A stretch of 64,000 nt of DNA from Lophius americanus (Eukaryota; Chordata; Actinopteri; Lophiiformes; Lophiidae), in the NCBI GenBank assembly GCA_037951165.1, contig JBBDHG010000133.1, positions 1,224,501-1,288,500 on the forward strand. Direction: 5' to 3'. Position numbers and translations under genes: made by a program. The notes beneath the pieces are model-generated. The model was not told the DNA's origin. It saw only the letters and a list, made by a program, of their open reading frames with translations, and made no database searches. Positions within the stretch are counted from its first letter, which is position 1, and the number at the start of each line of letters is the position of its first letter. This document shows positions 44,260 through 56,760 of this stretch, one piece after another.

Positions 44260-45220
44260 TACAGCCTTCATTGGTCGCCGACACTAAGCTGATTTGTGAT
44301 CCGTATGCGCTGCAAAGAGTCAGACACGTTTTCAGTGAATGTCTGACTCCGCTGAGGTTCTCCCTTGTCTTCGATTCTGCTCTTGATATTAATGGACAGG
44401 ATCTCAAGTCGAATTCAAAGTGGGATGTGTATCCGGTGAAGGGAAGCTTGAAATTGCGTCTCTGTCGTTTATAGATGATGTGGGCCTGTTAGCTTCATCA
44501 GTGCGTGACCTCCAGCATGAACTGGATCGCTTTGCAACTAAGTGTCAAGTGGCCAGTATGACAGTCACAAATCCGAGGCCAAGGTTCTCTGCCGGGAATA
44601 TATTCTCTACAAGGATATTGTTTGTAACCTGGTGTTTTGTTCTCGAGTGAAGAGAAAATGGATTGGGAGATGGACAGCCGGTTCGCCATCAGCAGTAATG
44701 TGGGCTTTGTAATGATCTATTGTGTTGAAGAAAGAGTTGAGTTGTGAGGCAAAGCTCTCAATTTACCAGTCAAACTACATTACAACACTCACTTATGGTC
44801 ATGAGCTCTGAGTAATGACAGAAAGAATGAGGTCAAAGATACACCTGGCTGAATAGAGGTTCCTTCGAAGGGTGGGTGGGATCAGCCTCGGAGATAAGGT
44901 ACGCAGCTCAGACATCCGTAAGGAGCGGAGTAGAGCCGCTGCTCCTTCACGTAGAAATGAGCCGGTTGATCTAGCTAGGAGGCCTCCAAGACTCTCCCTT
45001 TGTAGGTTTTTCAGGCATTCCAACTGGGAAGATACCCTGAAGTAGACCCAGAACTCGCAGGAGGGTCTGTATTACACAATTGACCTGGGAACGCCTTGGT
45101 ATCCCCCAGGATGAGCTAGGGAGTGTTGCTATGGAGAGGAACATCTTGAAATCTCTTCTGAGCCTGCTGCCAGCGCGATCCGGTCCCAGCTAAGCGGAAT
45201 TAAATGGATGGATGGATGAG
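44260..45220 (+). mobile_element. LINE 3' half, dead reverse transcriptase
   Basis: Frames joined by eye give LEIASLSFIDDVGLLASS, with FIDD in place of the FADD catalytic box, then DLQHELDRFATKC. Further on are KLSIYQSNYITTLTYGHEL, RMRSKIHLAE, RFLRRVGGISLGDKVRSSD and FRHSNWEDT. The element ends in a GGATGGATGGATG tail at about 45205-45218. Stops and frameshifts interrupt it. Arrangement and tail fit a non-LTR element common in fish, truncated at the 5' side. Confidence 0.8.
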
Positions 45221-45224
45221 GTGA

Positions 45225-47440
45225 ATAGTAAGCTTTAAGTCATGAGCAATTATCTGTATTTTAGAAACCCTTTGGCCAAACAAGACACACTCAAAAAATA
45301 ACGAAAAAAATAAATAAGAAATGTAAGGCCTTTCCTTGTGATTATATGGGCTGTGTTGCGTACGGTAGCCTGAAGGGACAACCTGGCAGTAGCGAGGTCC
45401 TTTCACATAGTTAGGTTGAAGTGGCACAAACACTCTAAAACCAACGGGGATGAAGGTGATGAATATGTTGTTGCTCAATAACTGTTTTGTGTTTTGACAA
45501 AAGGAGGATAATACTTGTAATTTAGCACGGACGAGGAGGCATTAACTATAGCTATTGAGAAAGTAGTATTCCATAAGTAAAAGTTTTGGAATATTAAAGC
45601 ATGTGAGGACTTACTAAACACAAATATGTAACTTGATAAAACCAAAAAAGTCTATCCCCGGTAAAATAGTTTACTTAAAACATATTTTACCAAAGGTTTG
45701 AGTGGTTCTGATTAAAACTGACTTGTTTTGTTGAATCTCGTTGAATTTCTTTATGAATACTTTTGGAAGTGTTCTACTGTTTAAAACATGCTTACATGAT
45801 TTAAACATATATGTCTGGCGGGAATTAAATCAGTTTATACAAAGTGCATGTTACATTCACATAAATGACATCACAACACAATAACATGAAATACATCACA
45901 GATAAGATAGTTGTAATATAATCATGAGGATCAAATGCAATAAATGTGTAGATTCCTTTGTGCATGACACAAATCAGAGAAGATTAAAAAAACTTTAATA
46001 CGTATAAGAACCTGAAATGTAAAGGCAGTGTGCAATAAAACCCTCACTCGCCGCTGTAGTGACAGTTCATTTGTTTTCTCTGAGCTCTCTGGACTGGAGA
46101 GAAAACATAACCCTACAAATCAGCCTCCTAGCAGCTTATTTAACGGTGAAACTGAGCCGGATCTTCATTTCGTCTAATCGTCTATTTTACCAGCATGTTG
46201 TAGTGTGCGACCGCTGAGAGCAGAAATTAGGCAAATGTTATTCATAATGTTATTCATAATATTATTCATAATATTATTTATAATATTAGTCTTATAAGAT
46301 GAGAACAGAAACAAATGCCAAGAGCTCATTAAAGTCTGGACCCAAAGAAATAAAACAATGGGAGCCAATTAGAATTTAAAAAAAAAGCATGATTATGTAA
46401 CCAGGACATAAGAAATGATCCTGTTTCCACCAGATATTACTCATGATAAGGAACTGGCGGAGGGTACCCTCTCCCCTGTTCCACTATCTCCCTTGACTTT
46501 TTTATTCTCTTCTTCACTGGTCCTATATTCCATTCCATTTCTGATGCGGTTTTGTCGTCCTGAGGCAGAGAGGAATAGCCACCGCTTAACTCTGAAGTGG
46601 AATGCTAAGGAAGTCATTTCAGTTTTGAGGGAGACCCAACTTCATCGGTGGAAGAATGTGAAAAAACAAACAAAGCAGGACTGTAAGAAACTCAACAAGC
46701 ACATGATTAATGAACAACTAGTAAGTGAAACATCAGGTGTTCGCTTTGAAAAATGGGAGGGAACTGAAGAAACGGAACGGAGGAGAGATGAAAACACATT
46801 TCTCCTTGCCTTTCCGCTGTCTTCTGTTCTCATCTTCCATCCTCATTTCCTCCCAGTGGGTATTTAAGCATTCATCTTTACAAACTCTTTAAACTTGCTT
46901 GTCCATCAGAATTTGCTTATCATTTATTCTACTGCCAAAGCCCAGTTTGTGAGTTCATGGACTGATCTTTTGGAAATTAATAATAACAACTTAGAAATAT
47001 CGGTTGATTTGGCCACAAAACCCCTGCAACACTTCTGCTCAGTCAGCAATGTTTTCCTGCTCCCACCTCTATGTCTGAATATTTTAGCCTTTTTTGCTCA
47101 TATGCTTCATCCACTGCAACAGTTATCTCAACAACGCATATGACCTTTGTGAGGCTGACCAGAAAACATAGTCTGGTATAAGATTTGCTGCCATGATCTC
47201 CGTTGGAAAGATGAGATCCACCTGCATCTTTCAGTCTGTTCCTGCTGAGCTATATACAGTGTTTGGGGGAGTTTAAGTTATACTTTATTCCAGGACCAGT
47301 TTTTTGAAGATCAGACATGAAGGATCATAAGAAGGTATTGGTTCAAGTAAACGACAACATACAAGCTTTTAATGATAATTGTATTTATTGACAGGTAATC
47401 TAACATCAACTGGGCCCGTGTGAAGACTTACTTGTTGCGG
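45225..47440. other. No gene recognised; short tandem repeat
   Basis: A 12-base unit (like ATTATTCATAAT) is repeated about four to five times at 46237-46290. An open frame of 150 codons at 46415-46867 has no domain, no splice context and a biased Lys/Glu/Arg middle. I do not call it a gene. Confidence 0.5.
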
Positions 47441-48420
47441 TTGGACTAGGAAAATCCAGAATTGACTATTACCAAACCTTGATAAGTCTCACCGGCAGCA
47501 CAATATACCAAAATCAAATGAAATGCCAAAAAAGGAAAAGAAGGAAGATGAATGAAATATACCAGTGTGGGAAGGGTTACAAAGTTATTTCTAAGCCTCT
47601 GGGACTCCAAAGATCCACAGTGAGACATGTATTCATATGGACAAGACTTGAAACCATACTGAACCTTTCCCTGAAGGGGCCCAGCCTTGTATTCTAGAAG
47701 ATACTAAAGATTCATGAATCCTCCAAGAACCTCCCACCTAAAGAAAGGTTAGTGTTCATAGCTCCACTTTTCCATGATTCTAGGATATCCATGACTGAGT
47801 AAGGAGGCAAAAGCCACTGTTATACCAGAAGATTGAAGCTCATGTGATTTTGCTCCAAGTCCGCTTGATGACCCATATGGCATTTGGGAGAATTTTTCTA
47901 TGGATTGATGCATTCAGAATTGAACTGTGTGGCTCCATTACATCTACAATCCAAACCCAGCCTTTCCAAGTAGAGCTTCATACCTTAAACCAAGCAAGGG
48001 GATGGCAGTGTGATGTTGTGAGGATGATTTGCTGTTTCCGAACCAGGAAAACTGCCATAACTGAGGAATGCATTCTCCACAATCAGCGACACGATGATTC
48101 CAACATAGGAGTCCATTTCTGAATGGATTAAAAAGAATTGGTGCACACAAACCCTCCAATGTGGCTTGACTAAAGTACTTCTGTAAAGACGAGTGTGCAT
48201 GAAGTCGTTCTGATTGTGAGTTAAAAACCAAAAAAGCAAATTGGGCCACCCATCTGGGTTGCAAGAAAACACAATGAGCCCTGGTTCCTCTTTAACATGA
48301 AGGGAAACTCCGAACATCCATGCTTAACTCTGCCATCTGCATTTTGCTGACTCATTTCTAGTCTTTTGAAAAAACACCTTTCATCACGCTTTCCCCACAA
48401 TCCCGTAATTATATTAAATC
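47440..48420 (+). mobile_element. Degenerate Tc1-type transposon, transposase pseudogene
   Basis: Frames joined by eye give the Tc1 transposase order. First comes the helix-turn-helix region (GKGYKVISKPLGLQRSTVRHV). The WQ-Gx-VML-like block follows (GDGSVML, then FAVSEPGKLP), then WIKKNWCTQTLQCGL, and an end region LKKHLSSRFPHNP. Many stops and frameshifts are present. The DDE catalytic triad cannot be read intact and I did not find terminal inverted repeats. Old, inactive copy. Confidence 0.7.
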
Positions 48421-48504
48421 AACTGATAATAGGTCACACAAGAAGATTTTTTTCGGTATTTAAATCGGATTCATATTGATATCTATCTAGCTAACTATCC
48501 ATCT

Positions 48505-48615
48505 AATATCTATGACAGTATAAAATTTGAAAATGATCCATGTAAGAGTTTTTGAGTTAGCGCGTTAACACAGATGATCTGTGGCGACGGCGGCGATTAC
48601 GAATCCATAATATCT
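48505..48615 (+). repeat. Unclassified interspersed repeat family, right-end copy
   Basis: It reads ATGACAGTATAAAATTTGAA, AATGATCCATGTAAGAG, GAGTTAGCGCGTTAACACAG, ATGATCTGTGGCGACGGCGG and CATAATATCTGAGTAT. This is the right-hand core plus the GC-rich end seen at 10320, 13020 and 27670. Confidence 0.55.
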
Positions 48616-48769
48616 GAGTATCATTTTATACTTATTGTCAATAAAGCATATCAGATCACAAAAAAACCTTGTTCTTATGGTTGAAATGTTGGGAGAAAAA
48701 TAGTTCCTTGATAAAGTTAGTTTTCTCTGGAGGGCATGTGCACCTGCAACAGTTTTTAGTTTTACTGCC

Positions 48770-48789
48770 AAAATACCTCGAGGTATTTT
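48770..48789. repeat. 20-bp perfect palindrome
   Basis: AAAATACCTCGAGGTATTTT is its own complement with no spacer. No flanking element was recognised. Confidence 0.9.
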
Positions 48790-48799
48790 CAGCAGTGAA

Positions 48800-49965
48800 C
48801 AAAGTGTTCACTATCTGCAGGAAATACTGAAGACAGCCTCTATGATCGGTGAGTAATCATTCATACAATACAAACATCCACTTGAAATAGTACAGTGATT
48901 AAGATGTAATGTTAAAAGCTAATCTTCAGGGTCCCACAGGTGCAGGGTGACGTTCATGCGGGCGAAGGTCTCGTAATCAGGTGGAATAATTATTTCAGGT
49001 GGGTGGCGGGAGGAAGATATATGCCTTCGTGCTTCTATTAGAGCTTAAATTAAATTGGATTCACGACACACATCACAGCCACAGCAAAGTGTACTCCCCT
49101 TCTTAAGTATGTGCTAACCATGCACGGCAATCGTTTAGCCTAATGACATTTACAGTTTAACAGCACAACATGTGAATACTAGAAAGGCGCTACATTCAAG
49201 GCTTCGTATGTATTTAGGAATATTATTTCAAATTCAATAGTCTTCAAATAGTCAATTCATTCCCCTGTTTTAATCGATAATATAGTTCTTGATGCATTGA
49301 AGGTCGTGAAAGCTTCAACAAATCTAGTCTAGACAGAAGCAGATGCTTCTTTCTTGACATAATCAAAAAGGTACTGAGGAATTGCAGGAAATTTGTTGAA
49401 TGCATTTTTTTAATCAGGGAGGGCAAATATGTCTTCCGTTTCCTTTCATGTCTTGTTAATCTGTTTCCCCCATCATGAAAGCACAAATAAGGAATTCATA
49501 CCATATTAACAACATGGATATAATGAGTTTCATTGTATACAATGAGGGGGTTGTCTACTAGAAAATACTCCACCATTAAACGATTTCTTTCCTTCATTCT
49601 GGTGAAAATTGATGTATACAGTTGTGCCAATTCTGCATCAGTTTGTGATGAGAATGTCTTCATTTAAAGGCAATAAAACCCTGTTGTCAAGCTTCATTAC
49701 TTCCTCCAAGCAGGTGGTGTTGTCATCTGTGCCTGTTGTTCTATGTCGGCTAGTTTGCATGTCAGCAGGACTGTGCAAAACTAAATTAAATGATTTTCAA
49801 AGAACTTTGAGGATGGTTGGGGCCCGGATCAGACAAATATAATTACATTTTTTATGCATATATGGATATGGTTGTAGATATACCTTTCCTTGATGTTGTA
49901 AGATTGTTTTCTATCATTTCACCCCATTTCTTTGTATAGAATACATAAATAATGATGGACAAATA
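48800..49965. other. No gene recognised
   Basis: AT-rich DNA. Open frames of about 80 codons at 49244-49486 and 49609-49842 show no domain or splice support. Confidence 0.45.
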
Positions 49966-49971
49966 TATGTC

Positions 49972-50088
<117 letters not shown>

Positions 50089-50089
50089 A

Positions 50090-50810
50090 ACACACCCATC
50101 TTCAGCTGAGATGATGATCCTTTCTCCTTTTTAACAAATACATCCAGAAGACTATGACTTAGACTTGATGGACGTTGTAGACGTAGATCGAGTTCTGCAT
50201 TATCTAAGTCATGTTGAGGAATCTTTCAGCATTAGTAAACACCATCCTCGTTGACCACCTAGATATTGCTGCATACCTGTGCTGGATTTACAACCATGCA
50301 TGAAGAGCACAGGATCCCCACTTTCTTAATATGTCAAAGTGAGATTTGGCAAGAAAATCTTTGAAACCCATCTAACTTAGCAGCTATAAATACAGTCAAG
50401 ACGTCACATATAAATCAGGTTTTATGTGGAGACACTGGATCAGACACAAATCATTAAAACTGAATTTTATGGTGCCATTTTCTTACAGATTTCTCCTCTC
50501 TCTCTCGTCTGTCTGCCTTTGGCCGCAGCCTTACCCGATAACCTTGCAGTACATAACCTAGCTGCTACCTCCACTAGTGGCCAGATCGTCTGTTGACCTG
50601 CATGATATCTCTTTGGCTCACTATTTCTGAATATTTTCTTATGAATGTTATTGATTCCTGTTAATCCTCATGTCTCACATACCAGGTGCTCAGACCTGGC
50701 AGCCTGGTCAGACATCTCAAAGTCAAGCCTAACCATCCATCCTGCTACCTTGGTGCTCAAGAATACATTTTGGCTACTGCTTAATTCTATTAATCAAACT
50801 CCAACTGTCC
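50090..50810. other. No gene recognised
   Basis: Unique-looking DNA with no supported exon or nameable repeat. Confidence 0.45.
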
Positions 50811-50814
50811 TCAG

Positions 50815-51065
50815 TCTAGAGTCTCGCAGACACTTAGGGCTTGATTTACTAAAGGTTTGCGTGAGTAAAAACAGGTGCAAACATGATAGCAGCTGCAATT
50901 AAATGAGCAAGCTGATCTAACGGGGCGCGCTGAGGATTGGGCAGGTCAAACGTACAAAGTAGTACGCGTTGTATGCGTAATATCAGGGGCTTCCATCCGA
51001 GTGCGCAGAATACTGGAAGGAGTCGACACTGTGATTCACTGAGCCTGAAATAAAGTGCGGTGCAT
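50815..51065 (+). mobile_element. Possible Harbinger-like MITE
   Basis: It begins GGGCTTGATTTACTAAAGGT and runs GTAAAAACAGGTGCAAACAT, AAATGAGCAAGCTGATCTAA, GGGGCGCGCTGAGGATTGG, and a GATTCACTGAGCC segment. This resembles fish Harbinger-type non-autonomous elements that start 'GATTTACTAA'. No coding sequence. Confidence 0.45.
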
Positions 51066-51289
51066 GTAATTGTAACTGCATTTCATATGTCTGAAAGGAA
51101 GGTGCTAATAGGCACAGTGTTGAGCATAGATACAGTTTGGCATACTGAAAAGTCGGTTCCGTTTTTTAGACCTTTGGACATTGCCAAACATCATGGTTGG
51201 AGCAGGACTTGGAGGTGGTGAATCGCGCTCCTCCTGTTGATGATCCGTTTTGGGAACACTTCGATTGACGGACCCCTCTGCCTTTACCA

Positions 51290-51475
51290 CATCTTCGATC
51301 TCTTGGCAGGGCACCGATGGCCATCGCCAGCCCATGTGAAGCCAGGGCTGCCCGGGGAGCTGAGATTTCAGGTTCTTGCTCAAGTACCCATGGCTTGTTG
51401 CATCAGGGGCTGGGGTCAAACCCTGGTGCCCCGGTTGAGGGACGACTGCTCTACCCACGGAGCCAAAGCCATCTG
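51290..51475 (-). mobile_element. tRNA-derived SINE (minus strand)
   Basis: On the minus strand it reads GGCTCCGTGGGTAGAGCAGT, GTCCCTCAACCGGGGCACCA, GGGTTTGACCCCAGCCCC and TACTTGAGCAAGAACCTGAA, the same head and body as at 37790 and 17290. The 202-codon open frame over 51105-51713 on this strand is produced by reading through the SINE. Confidence 0.7.
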
Positions 51476-51479
51476 TTGT

Positions 51480-53270
51480 TCTTCTTGTTTTAGCCACAGC
51501 ATTGACTTTCTCATAGATACTCCCCCATATCACGTTTCTTTTAGTAATTTTCAGATTTCTTTGCTGTAAATCAACAATATGTTGATATGTACCTCCAATT
51601 CCATGGCATTCAATTTCATTTTGCACTTGTGGTCCCCCTGTAGAGTGAACAGTTTTGACTTTTAAGGTCAAGAGTGTCAAGCCAAGCACCATGAATGTTT
51701 GCAATCCCCCCAAAAGCTTCAGATTTTGTCTCAGAGGGTTTTATGATCTGAGCAACATATGGCAACCACTAACCTAACTCCTGTTACAGAGAATCTACCA
51801 AAGATGGAGTAAATCACCGTTAGAAGGATCCCTTCTCTGGGGCTACAAAGAAGACAATGTCTGCTATATTGAGATAATAGACAGAATAGTGGCAGCAGAT
51901 TAACTATACAGTTAAATTTAATTAGAATCGATGTGAAGTTCCTAATCTAATTTAAAGTTACACTAATTCAACTGCGTTCTGACTTCAGAGTTAAGTCGTC
52001 CTCCACTACTGTTTTCTTTTCCTAACCTCCAAGATTTTCTTTATTAGAGTGTACTTGGAAGCTTTTTGATTCCCTCCCAAAATATTTGGTCATATATTAA
52101 GTTTTTTAGTGGAGAAATTGCAGTTGATATGAAAAAAGAAAGAAGCATTTACCAAGGGGCAGCTTTGAAATAAAGATGCTTCAACTATAAATATACTTAT
52201 TATTGATGTAGCACTGCAGCCTTGGTGCTAGATAGGCTGTTTGTTAGGACTAAATGTTTTCTTCCCACTAATTCCTTACTTAGCTGAACAGAAAAACAGC
52301 AGACACATAGAATCAACGTAGAAACACATGTTAAGACGCATGCTAAATCATCAAAGAGGAGGGCATAGTAATCTAAAATATAGATCATCTCCAAGTCTGT
52401 GGTTGTCAGGGTTATCGATCTTCTTTGCTGACATACATAGAGAAAATAGGAGAAAGAGAAAGAGAGAGAGAGTGAAAAAAGAACACAAAAAGGTAAAGAC
52501 ATGTTCTCTTCAGTCCTAATGTTGGCATGTTACTCATGTTATCACAGCCAAGTATTTTAGTCTGTTGAAGGAATATTAGTGAAAAACGATGTTTCGTAAA
52601 ATATTGTTTTTTTTCACTTCCGAGAGTATTTAAAGTGCTCCAATGTAGCAATATGTGTCCAAGATGAGATTCAAGTCGGGAGATAAGATCTTGAAGGGAC
52701 TAAAAACAGATGGGACGGATGGACAATCACGTTACTGGACAGGATAAGTGGGCTTGAGCTATAAAACATGAAAGTATTGTTAATGGATACACAGAGGGGC
52801 ATCAATGTTGTGCGCAACACACTGTTCACTATTCTCTGTACATCAGTATGTCGGTGCTCTACAAGCAAAATAAGTCAAATGGTTTCCTCATACGAAACGC
52901 GGATATGCTCTCAGTTTCATTTTGTCAGGTATAAAACGTGATCATGCCTGAAGCATGAGAAGATACAGCTTTTTTTCCTTTCAGGGAAATTTTAACAAGT
53001 TCCCAAACATACAAAAACCTATTCATCCACGACACAATAGAACTCCTGTTCTCAAGGGAGATATGGAGATATCAGGAGGGAAATCCAACCTATTCTCTAC
53101 CCCAGATCATTGATAATGTTATTGTGTGGTTTCCAAACACAATGAAAATTCCACTTTCACCCTTTGTGTGAGACACTACTTTCCACCTCTAAGCAGTTGC
53201 TTTAATAATCTGATATTGATGTGAATATGTTTGTATTGGTGCTACATTAAAGCATCTCAATCAAATACTA
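51480..53270. other. No gene recognised
   Basis: AT-rich DNA. A GAGA-rich patch lies at 52450-52480. No exon was supported. Confidence 0.45.
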
Positions 53271-53277
53271 AATGGAA

Positions 53278-53309
53278 CATTCTGTGTAGCTGAAATGCTA
53301 CACAGAATG
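53278..53309. repeat. Perfect hairpin, 13-bp arms, 6-base loop
   Basis: CATTCTGTGTAGC, loop TGAAAT, then the exact complement. A second hairpin follows only four bases later. Confidence 0.9.
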
Positions 53310-53313
53310 CAAA

Positions 53314-53348
53314 TGTTGGGAATAAGAAAACTTTTATAATTCCCAACA
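53314..53348. repeat. Perfect hairpin, 10-bp arms, 15-base loop
   Basis: TGTTGGGAAT and its complement ATTCCCAACA surround an A/T-rich loop. It forms a tandem hairpin pair with 53278-53309. Confidence 0.85.
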
Positions 53349-53469
53349 ATATATCACAGGAGTTTTGTGATCCACAACCTGTATCTACTGTATTTTTCAT
53401 AAAATGCATTTTGACATCAAAGTAAGCTTGTACATTTGAAAGTCTAAATTTTGCAAAAGATTGGTGACA

Positions 53470-53592
53470 CCTTTACCTTTTATCAGTCTCAGCAAAGTTG
53501 TCAGCCATCACCACCAGTATCATGACTCCAAAGGGAATCTATCTTACTGCCCCTCAGGGTAGATACTCTTTGATCGAATGCATATAGCTCTG
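53470..53592 (+). repeat. Interspersed repeat related to 34265-34440
   Basis: It reads CCTTTTATCAGTCTCAGCAA, AGTTGTCAGCCATCACCACC, ATGACTCCAAAGGGAATC and CCCCTCAGGGTAGATACTC, matching 34265-34440 block by block. It directly precedes a LINE fragment. Confidence 0.45.
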
Positions 53593-53594
53593 TT

Positions 53595-53800
53595 AATGAC
53601 ACTATTATGCTTTCAAAAATGTATAGATATGGCATTCATGGTATAGCTTATGAGTGGCTGAGTAACCATGTCCATGATAGAAAACAATATGTTTTCTTAA
53701 TTGTTATTTGTGGAAAAAAAAACCAATTCATCAAGGTGTACCTCAAGACCATTATTGTTCCTCAATTTTATATATATATATATAAGATTTTTTTTATTAA
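53595..53800 (+). mobile_element. LINE fragment, reverse-transcriptase blocks
   Basis: It reads LSKMYRYGIHGIAYEWLSNH, then HDRKQYVF, the block 'L-KL-xYGIRG-WxxSYLxxRKQYV' of CR1/Jockey-type LINEs. A frame-shifted remnant of GVPQGSxLGP follows at about 53735-53760. The rest decays into a TA-rich stretch. Confidence 0.65.
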
Positions 53801-54569
53801 TCTTCGACTTTTGAAGGATCGGGTTAAACCTACTACACAGTAATAGCTGGATAAGTTAAACAGTAACCACGTAGGGACGACTGTGTGCACATCTTTCTTA
53901 AGAATTCTGCTGTATTTGGTTTCCATAAAGTGTGGAGATTTGAAACTGCTATGTTATGGTGGGTTGCAAGTTATGCCAACAAGGCAACTCTGACTACTCC
54001 TTCCAGGGCACGAGGATATCCTCAAGCAACTATCGGGAGTGTGTTTGGATCATTGGCTTTATTAGAATGGCTGTGGCTTTCAGATTTATGGGCACTGAGA
54101 GGGAAGTTGAACAGCACTGCAAACACTTGTAATTTAACTTATGAGGGGAAATTAGTTAACCAGAGTTAATTGCAGAGTTGCTGAGCAAATATCTGGCACC
54201 TGTGTTGATCATACTTTTACTACTAATAACAGAGTAATGAGCTTTAAAGCAGACTCGGAACCTGTGGGGTTAAAAGATTAAGAGAGCTTAAGAAAAGGAC
54301 GACTCCGCAAAGATTGTCTCAATAAAAAAACTTTGTAAGAGAGATTTTTGTCCGGAATGTAGAAAACGTTGTATGGAATGAAGTCTTGGCCTTATTGGAG
54401 GTAGAAAAAACCTTAAATCCATTGCTGAATGGCTGAACTATTTTTCACTGTGACTCATCAACATGCCCCATTAAGAGTATTTACAAAAGGACATACTGTA
54501 ATGAAGCATCATGGATTCATGAAGAATGTAGGGAATGTAAGTGTAATAGAGACTTAAAAAAGCTGCAAT

Positions 54570-55060
54570 AAATGTGGACCTGGGGCTCCATAAACACTTA
54601 ACTGGACTTCACAGTCAACACAGACACCATTCACAGGAAGAAGCAGAGCCACCTCTACGCCTGGGAAGATTGGGGTCCTTTTCCCATTTGCAAACTGCTA
54701 CTGATGTTCTACCAGTCAGTCCTAACCAGCGTTTCCTTCTACACTGTGGTGGGCCAGGGTGCCAGCATCAAGAACAACGACACCTCACAGCTGGACTAGC
54801 TGGTGCAAAGAGCTGGTCTGTCGAGGGCAGCGAGCTGGACTCCTTTATGTCAGTAGCAGAAATAAGGACCCTAATCAAACTGTTATTCATCATGACGATA
54901 TTCATCACCCCCTCCAAAGCACCTTCAGTGACAGACCGCTGTCTCTGTCCTGCTCCTCAGACAGATTGAGGAAGTCTTTTGCCCCCCAGGCCATTAAACT
55001 GTTCAACTCCTTAGCTTACTATGCACTCTACTGTAAACGCAGGTTATTGCACATTGGCTT
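54570..55060 (+). mobile_element. LINE 3' end, dead reverse transcriptase
   Basis: Across two frames the order is DLGLHKHLTGLHS (normally LGVHLxxxLDW), FYQSVLTSVSFYTVVGQGAS, VAEIRTLIKLLFIM, then HHPLQSTFSDRPLSLSCSSD and LRKSFAPQAIKLFNS. That is the C-terminal part of an L2/Rex-type ORF2 ending at the conserved S-F-x-P-x-A-I-x-L-F-N motif. Frameshifts make it inactive. Confidence 0.75.
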
Positions 55061-55099
55061 TTTTGCCATTCCGATTATCTCTCTGTGGACTACGATGTT

Positions 55100-56760
55100 A
55101 ATTTAATGTCCATGTCCTGAGCTTTGATTTAGATGAAGTGACTCCCATGTCAGACCCACATCTTGTCCTCACATATTTCTCCAACGCTTTTCATTTTGTG
55201 GTTGGCAAACATTCTCCCATGAGGATACTACAGAGTAAGGACCAACACACTGTCTGGTTCTCACACCAACTATCAGAAATAATTACCAAGAGGAACTCAG
55301 CCTGGGAAAAGTTAGGAACCCTGAGGCAGCTTCGGATTGGACTTTGTTCAGGCAATTGGGAAACAGATAACCGCTAAGATCGGGAAAGCTAAATTTGCTC
55401 ATTATCTTTAATTCCCTACAACCCAGTACCGATAATCCAGCGAAATTCTGAAAAAACATTAAAACAACGAAATGAAATTGCAATAACAGACAGAAAATGA
55501 AATGTTTTTCAATGAAAAACAATTCCAACCCTGCACTTCCCCTGCAGTTATTGTCTGACTGTGGTTCCACAAATGACAAAAAAAAGACTATTTTAATGCT
55601 TTGAATTCTCTTTTTATCAATGAGGGACATTTATTTGATAGCTCGAGTCCAAACAATATTCCCATATCAGAACAGAATTATTAAACTGACATCTTAAAAA
55701 CATGACATTTCATTACCGTCCAATTTCCACGCTTACCTTTTTTAGTCAATGGTCAACTTAATTCATTCATAAAAACAAATTGCATTTAAAATACTTCTCA
55801 GTCTGGTGTCAGACCTGGTGATCGCACCATTTAAGCATCTCTTGTTCTCAATGATGTCATAAGTGCCCTAGACAATGGACAGCACTGTGCTGCTTTCTTC
55901 ATCGACCTGTCTAAAGGCACTGATACAGTTGACCATTCAATTTATTAGACAAGCTAGCCTCTGCTTGCCTGTGGTTCGCGAGCTAACTTGCAGATAGAAC
56001 CCAATGTACATTTGCAAAGTCCACTCATTCCACCACTTTGAAATTCAATAAAGGTGCCCCAGTCTACAGAATTCAATTTAAGGGCCCTTACTTTTCATCA
56101 CAAAGGTCATTTTTTTTCTGATGACAAGTTATTTTCCCGCCTGTACATGACTATGGGTACACTATTTGTATGCATGCTGCATCTACCACCTTGAAACAGC
56201 TTGGCACGGTTTACCATTCAGCACTACCCTTTATTACTGCCGTTCATTTCAGAATACATCATTGAAATCTTTGCCATACAGTAGGGTGGTCATCCCCATC
56301 CAGGAGAAGGCTTGTGGATACTTGTAATGATATTACACAAGAGGTAGCCAATCACCTGACACCCCTTATTACATGCCGCTCTGATTACCCCCACCAAACT
56401 AGATTCATTATTTTCTTCCCAGAGTCTGGATAGGTTCCAAGAGTTCACTAAGTTAAATTATCTTGGCTCCTAGGGCATTTTCAATGATTTGTTACATTAT
56501 TTGAATTTTGAGGACTGCAAATCTTTTATACAGTTTACTATAATAACATCATTTAACTTGAATAACTGCTTGATTGATATGGTGATAGTAGTAACCAATG
56601 TTTTATTGCTTTTATTAGTTAGTTTTTCCTTGTTACATTGTATTGTTTCATGTTTTTAAGTAATTGTATGTAACCAGGGCACCATTGAATATGAAGCCCT
56701 GATCTCAATGGATTTCCCTGTCTTGATAAAGGTCAGTAAAATAGTTATAATAACAATGAA
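55100..56760 (+). mobile_element. LINE, endonuclease-RT linker to 3' end, with large decay
   Basis: It starts with the linker after the endonuclease (FSNAFHFVVGKHSPMRILQS, VWFSHQLSEIITKRNSAWEK). Next, with breaks, comes the RT block ISALDNGQHCAAFFIDLSK at 55850-55915, then RNPMY and a degenerate GVPQS/GPLLF block at 56030-56090. A C-terminal region like YHSALPFI follows at about 56200-56230. The end, near 56680-56745, is the typical AACCAGGGCACCATTGAA, then GATCTCAATGG and GATAAAGG tail. Inactive. Confidence 0.72.

Noticed and set aside
46237..46290. CRISPR-like array
   Set aside because: Units are contiguous 12-base AT repeats without spacers, in a vertebrate genome.
46415..46867. 150-codon plus-strand open frame
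   Set aside because: No recognisable domain, no splice sites of note, and frames on the other strand overlap it.
51105..51713. 202-codon minus-strand open frame, the longest uninterrupted frame in the window
   Set aside because: Its centre is a SINE read through in frame, and the rest has no domain.
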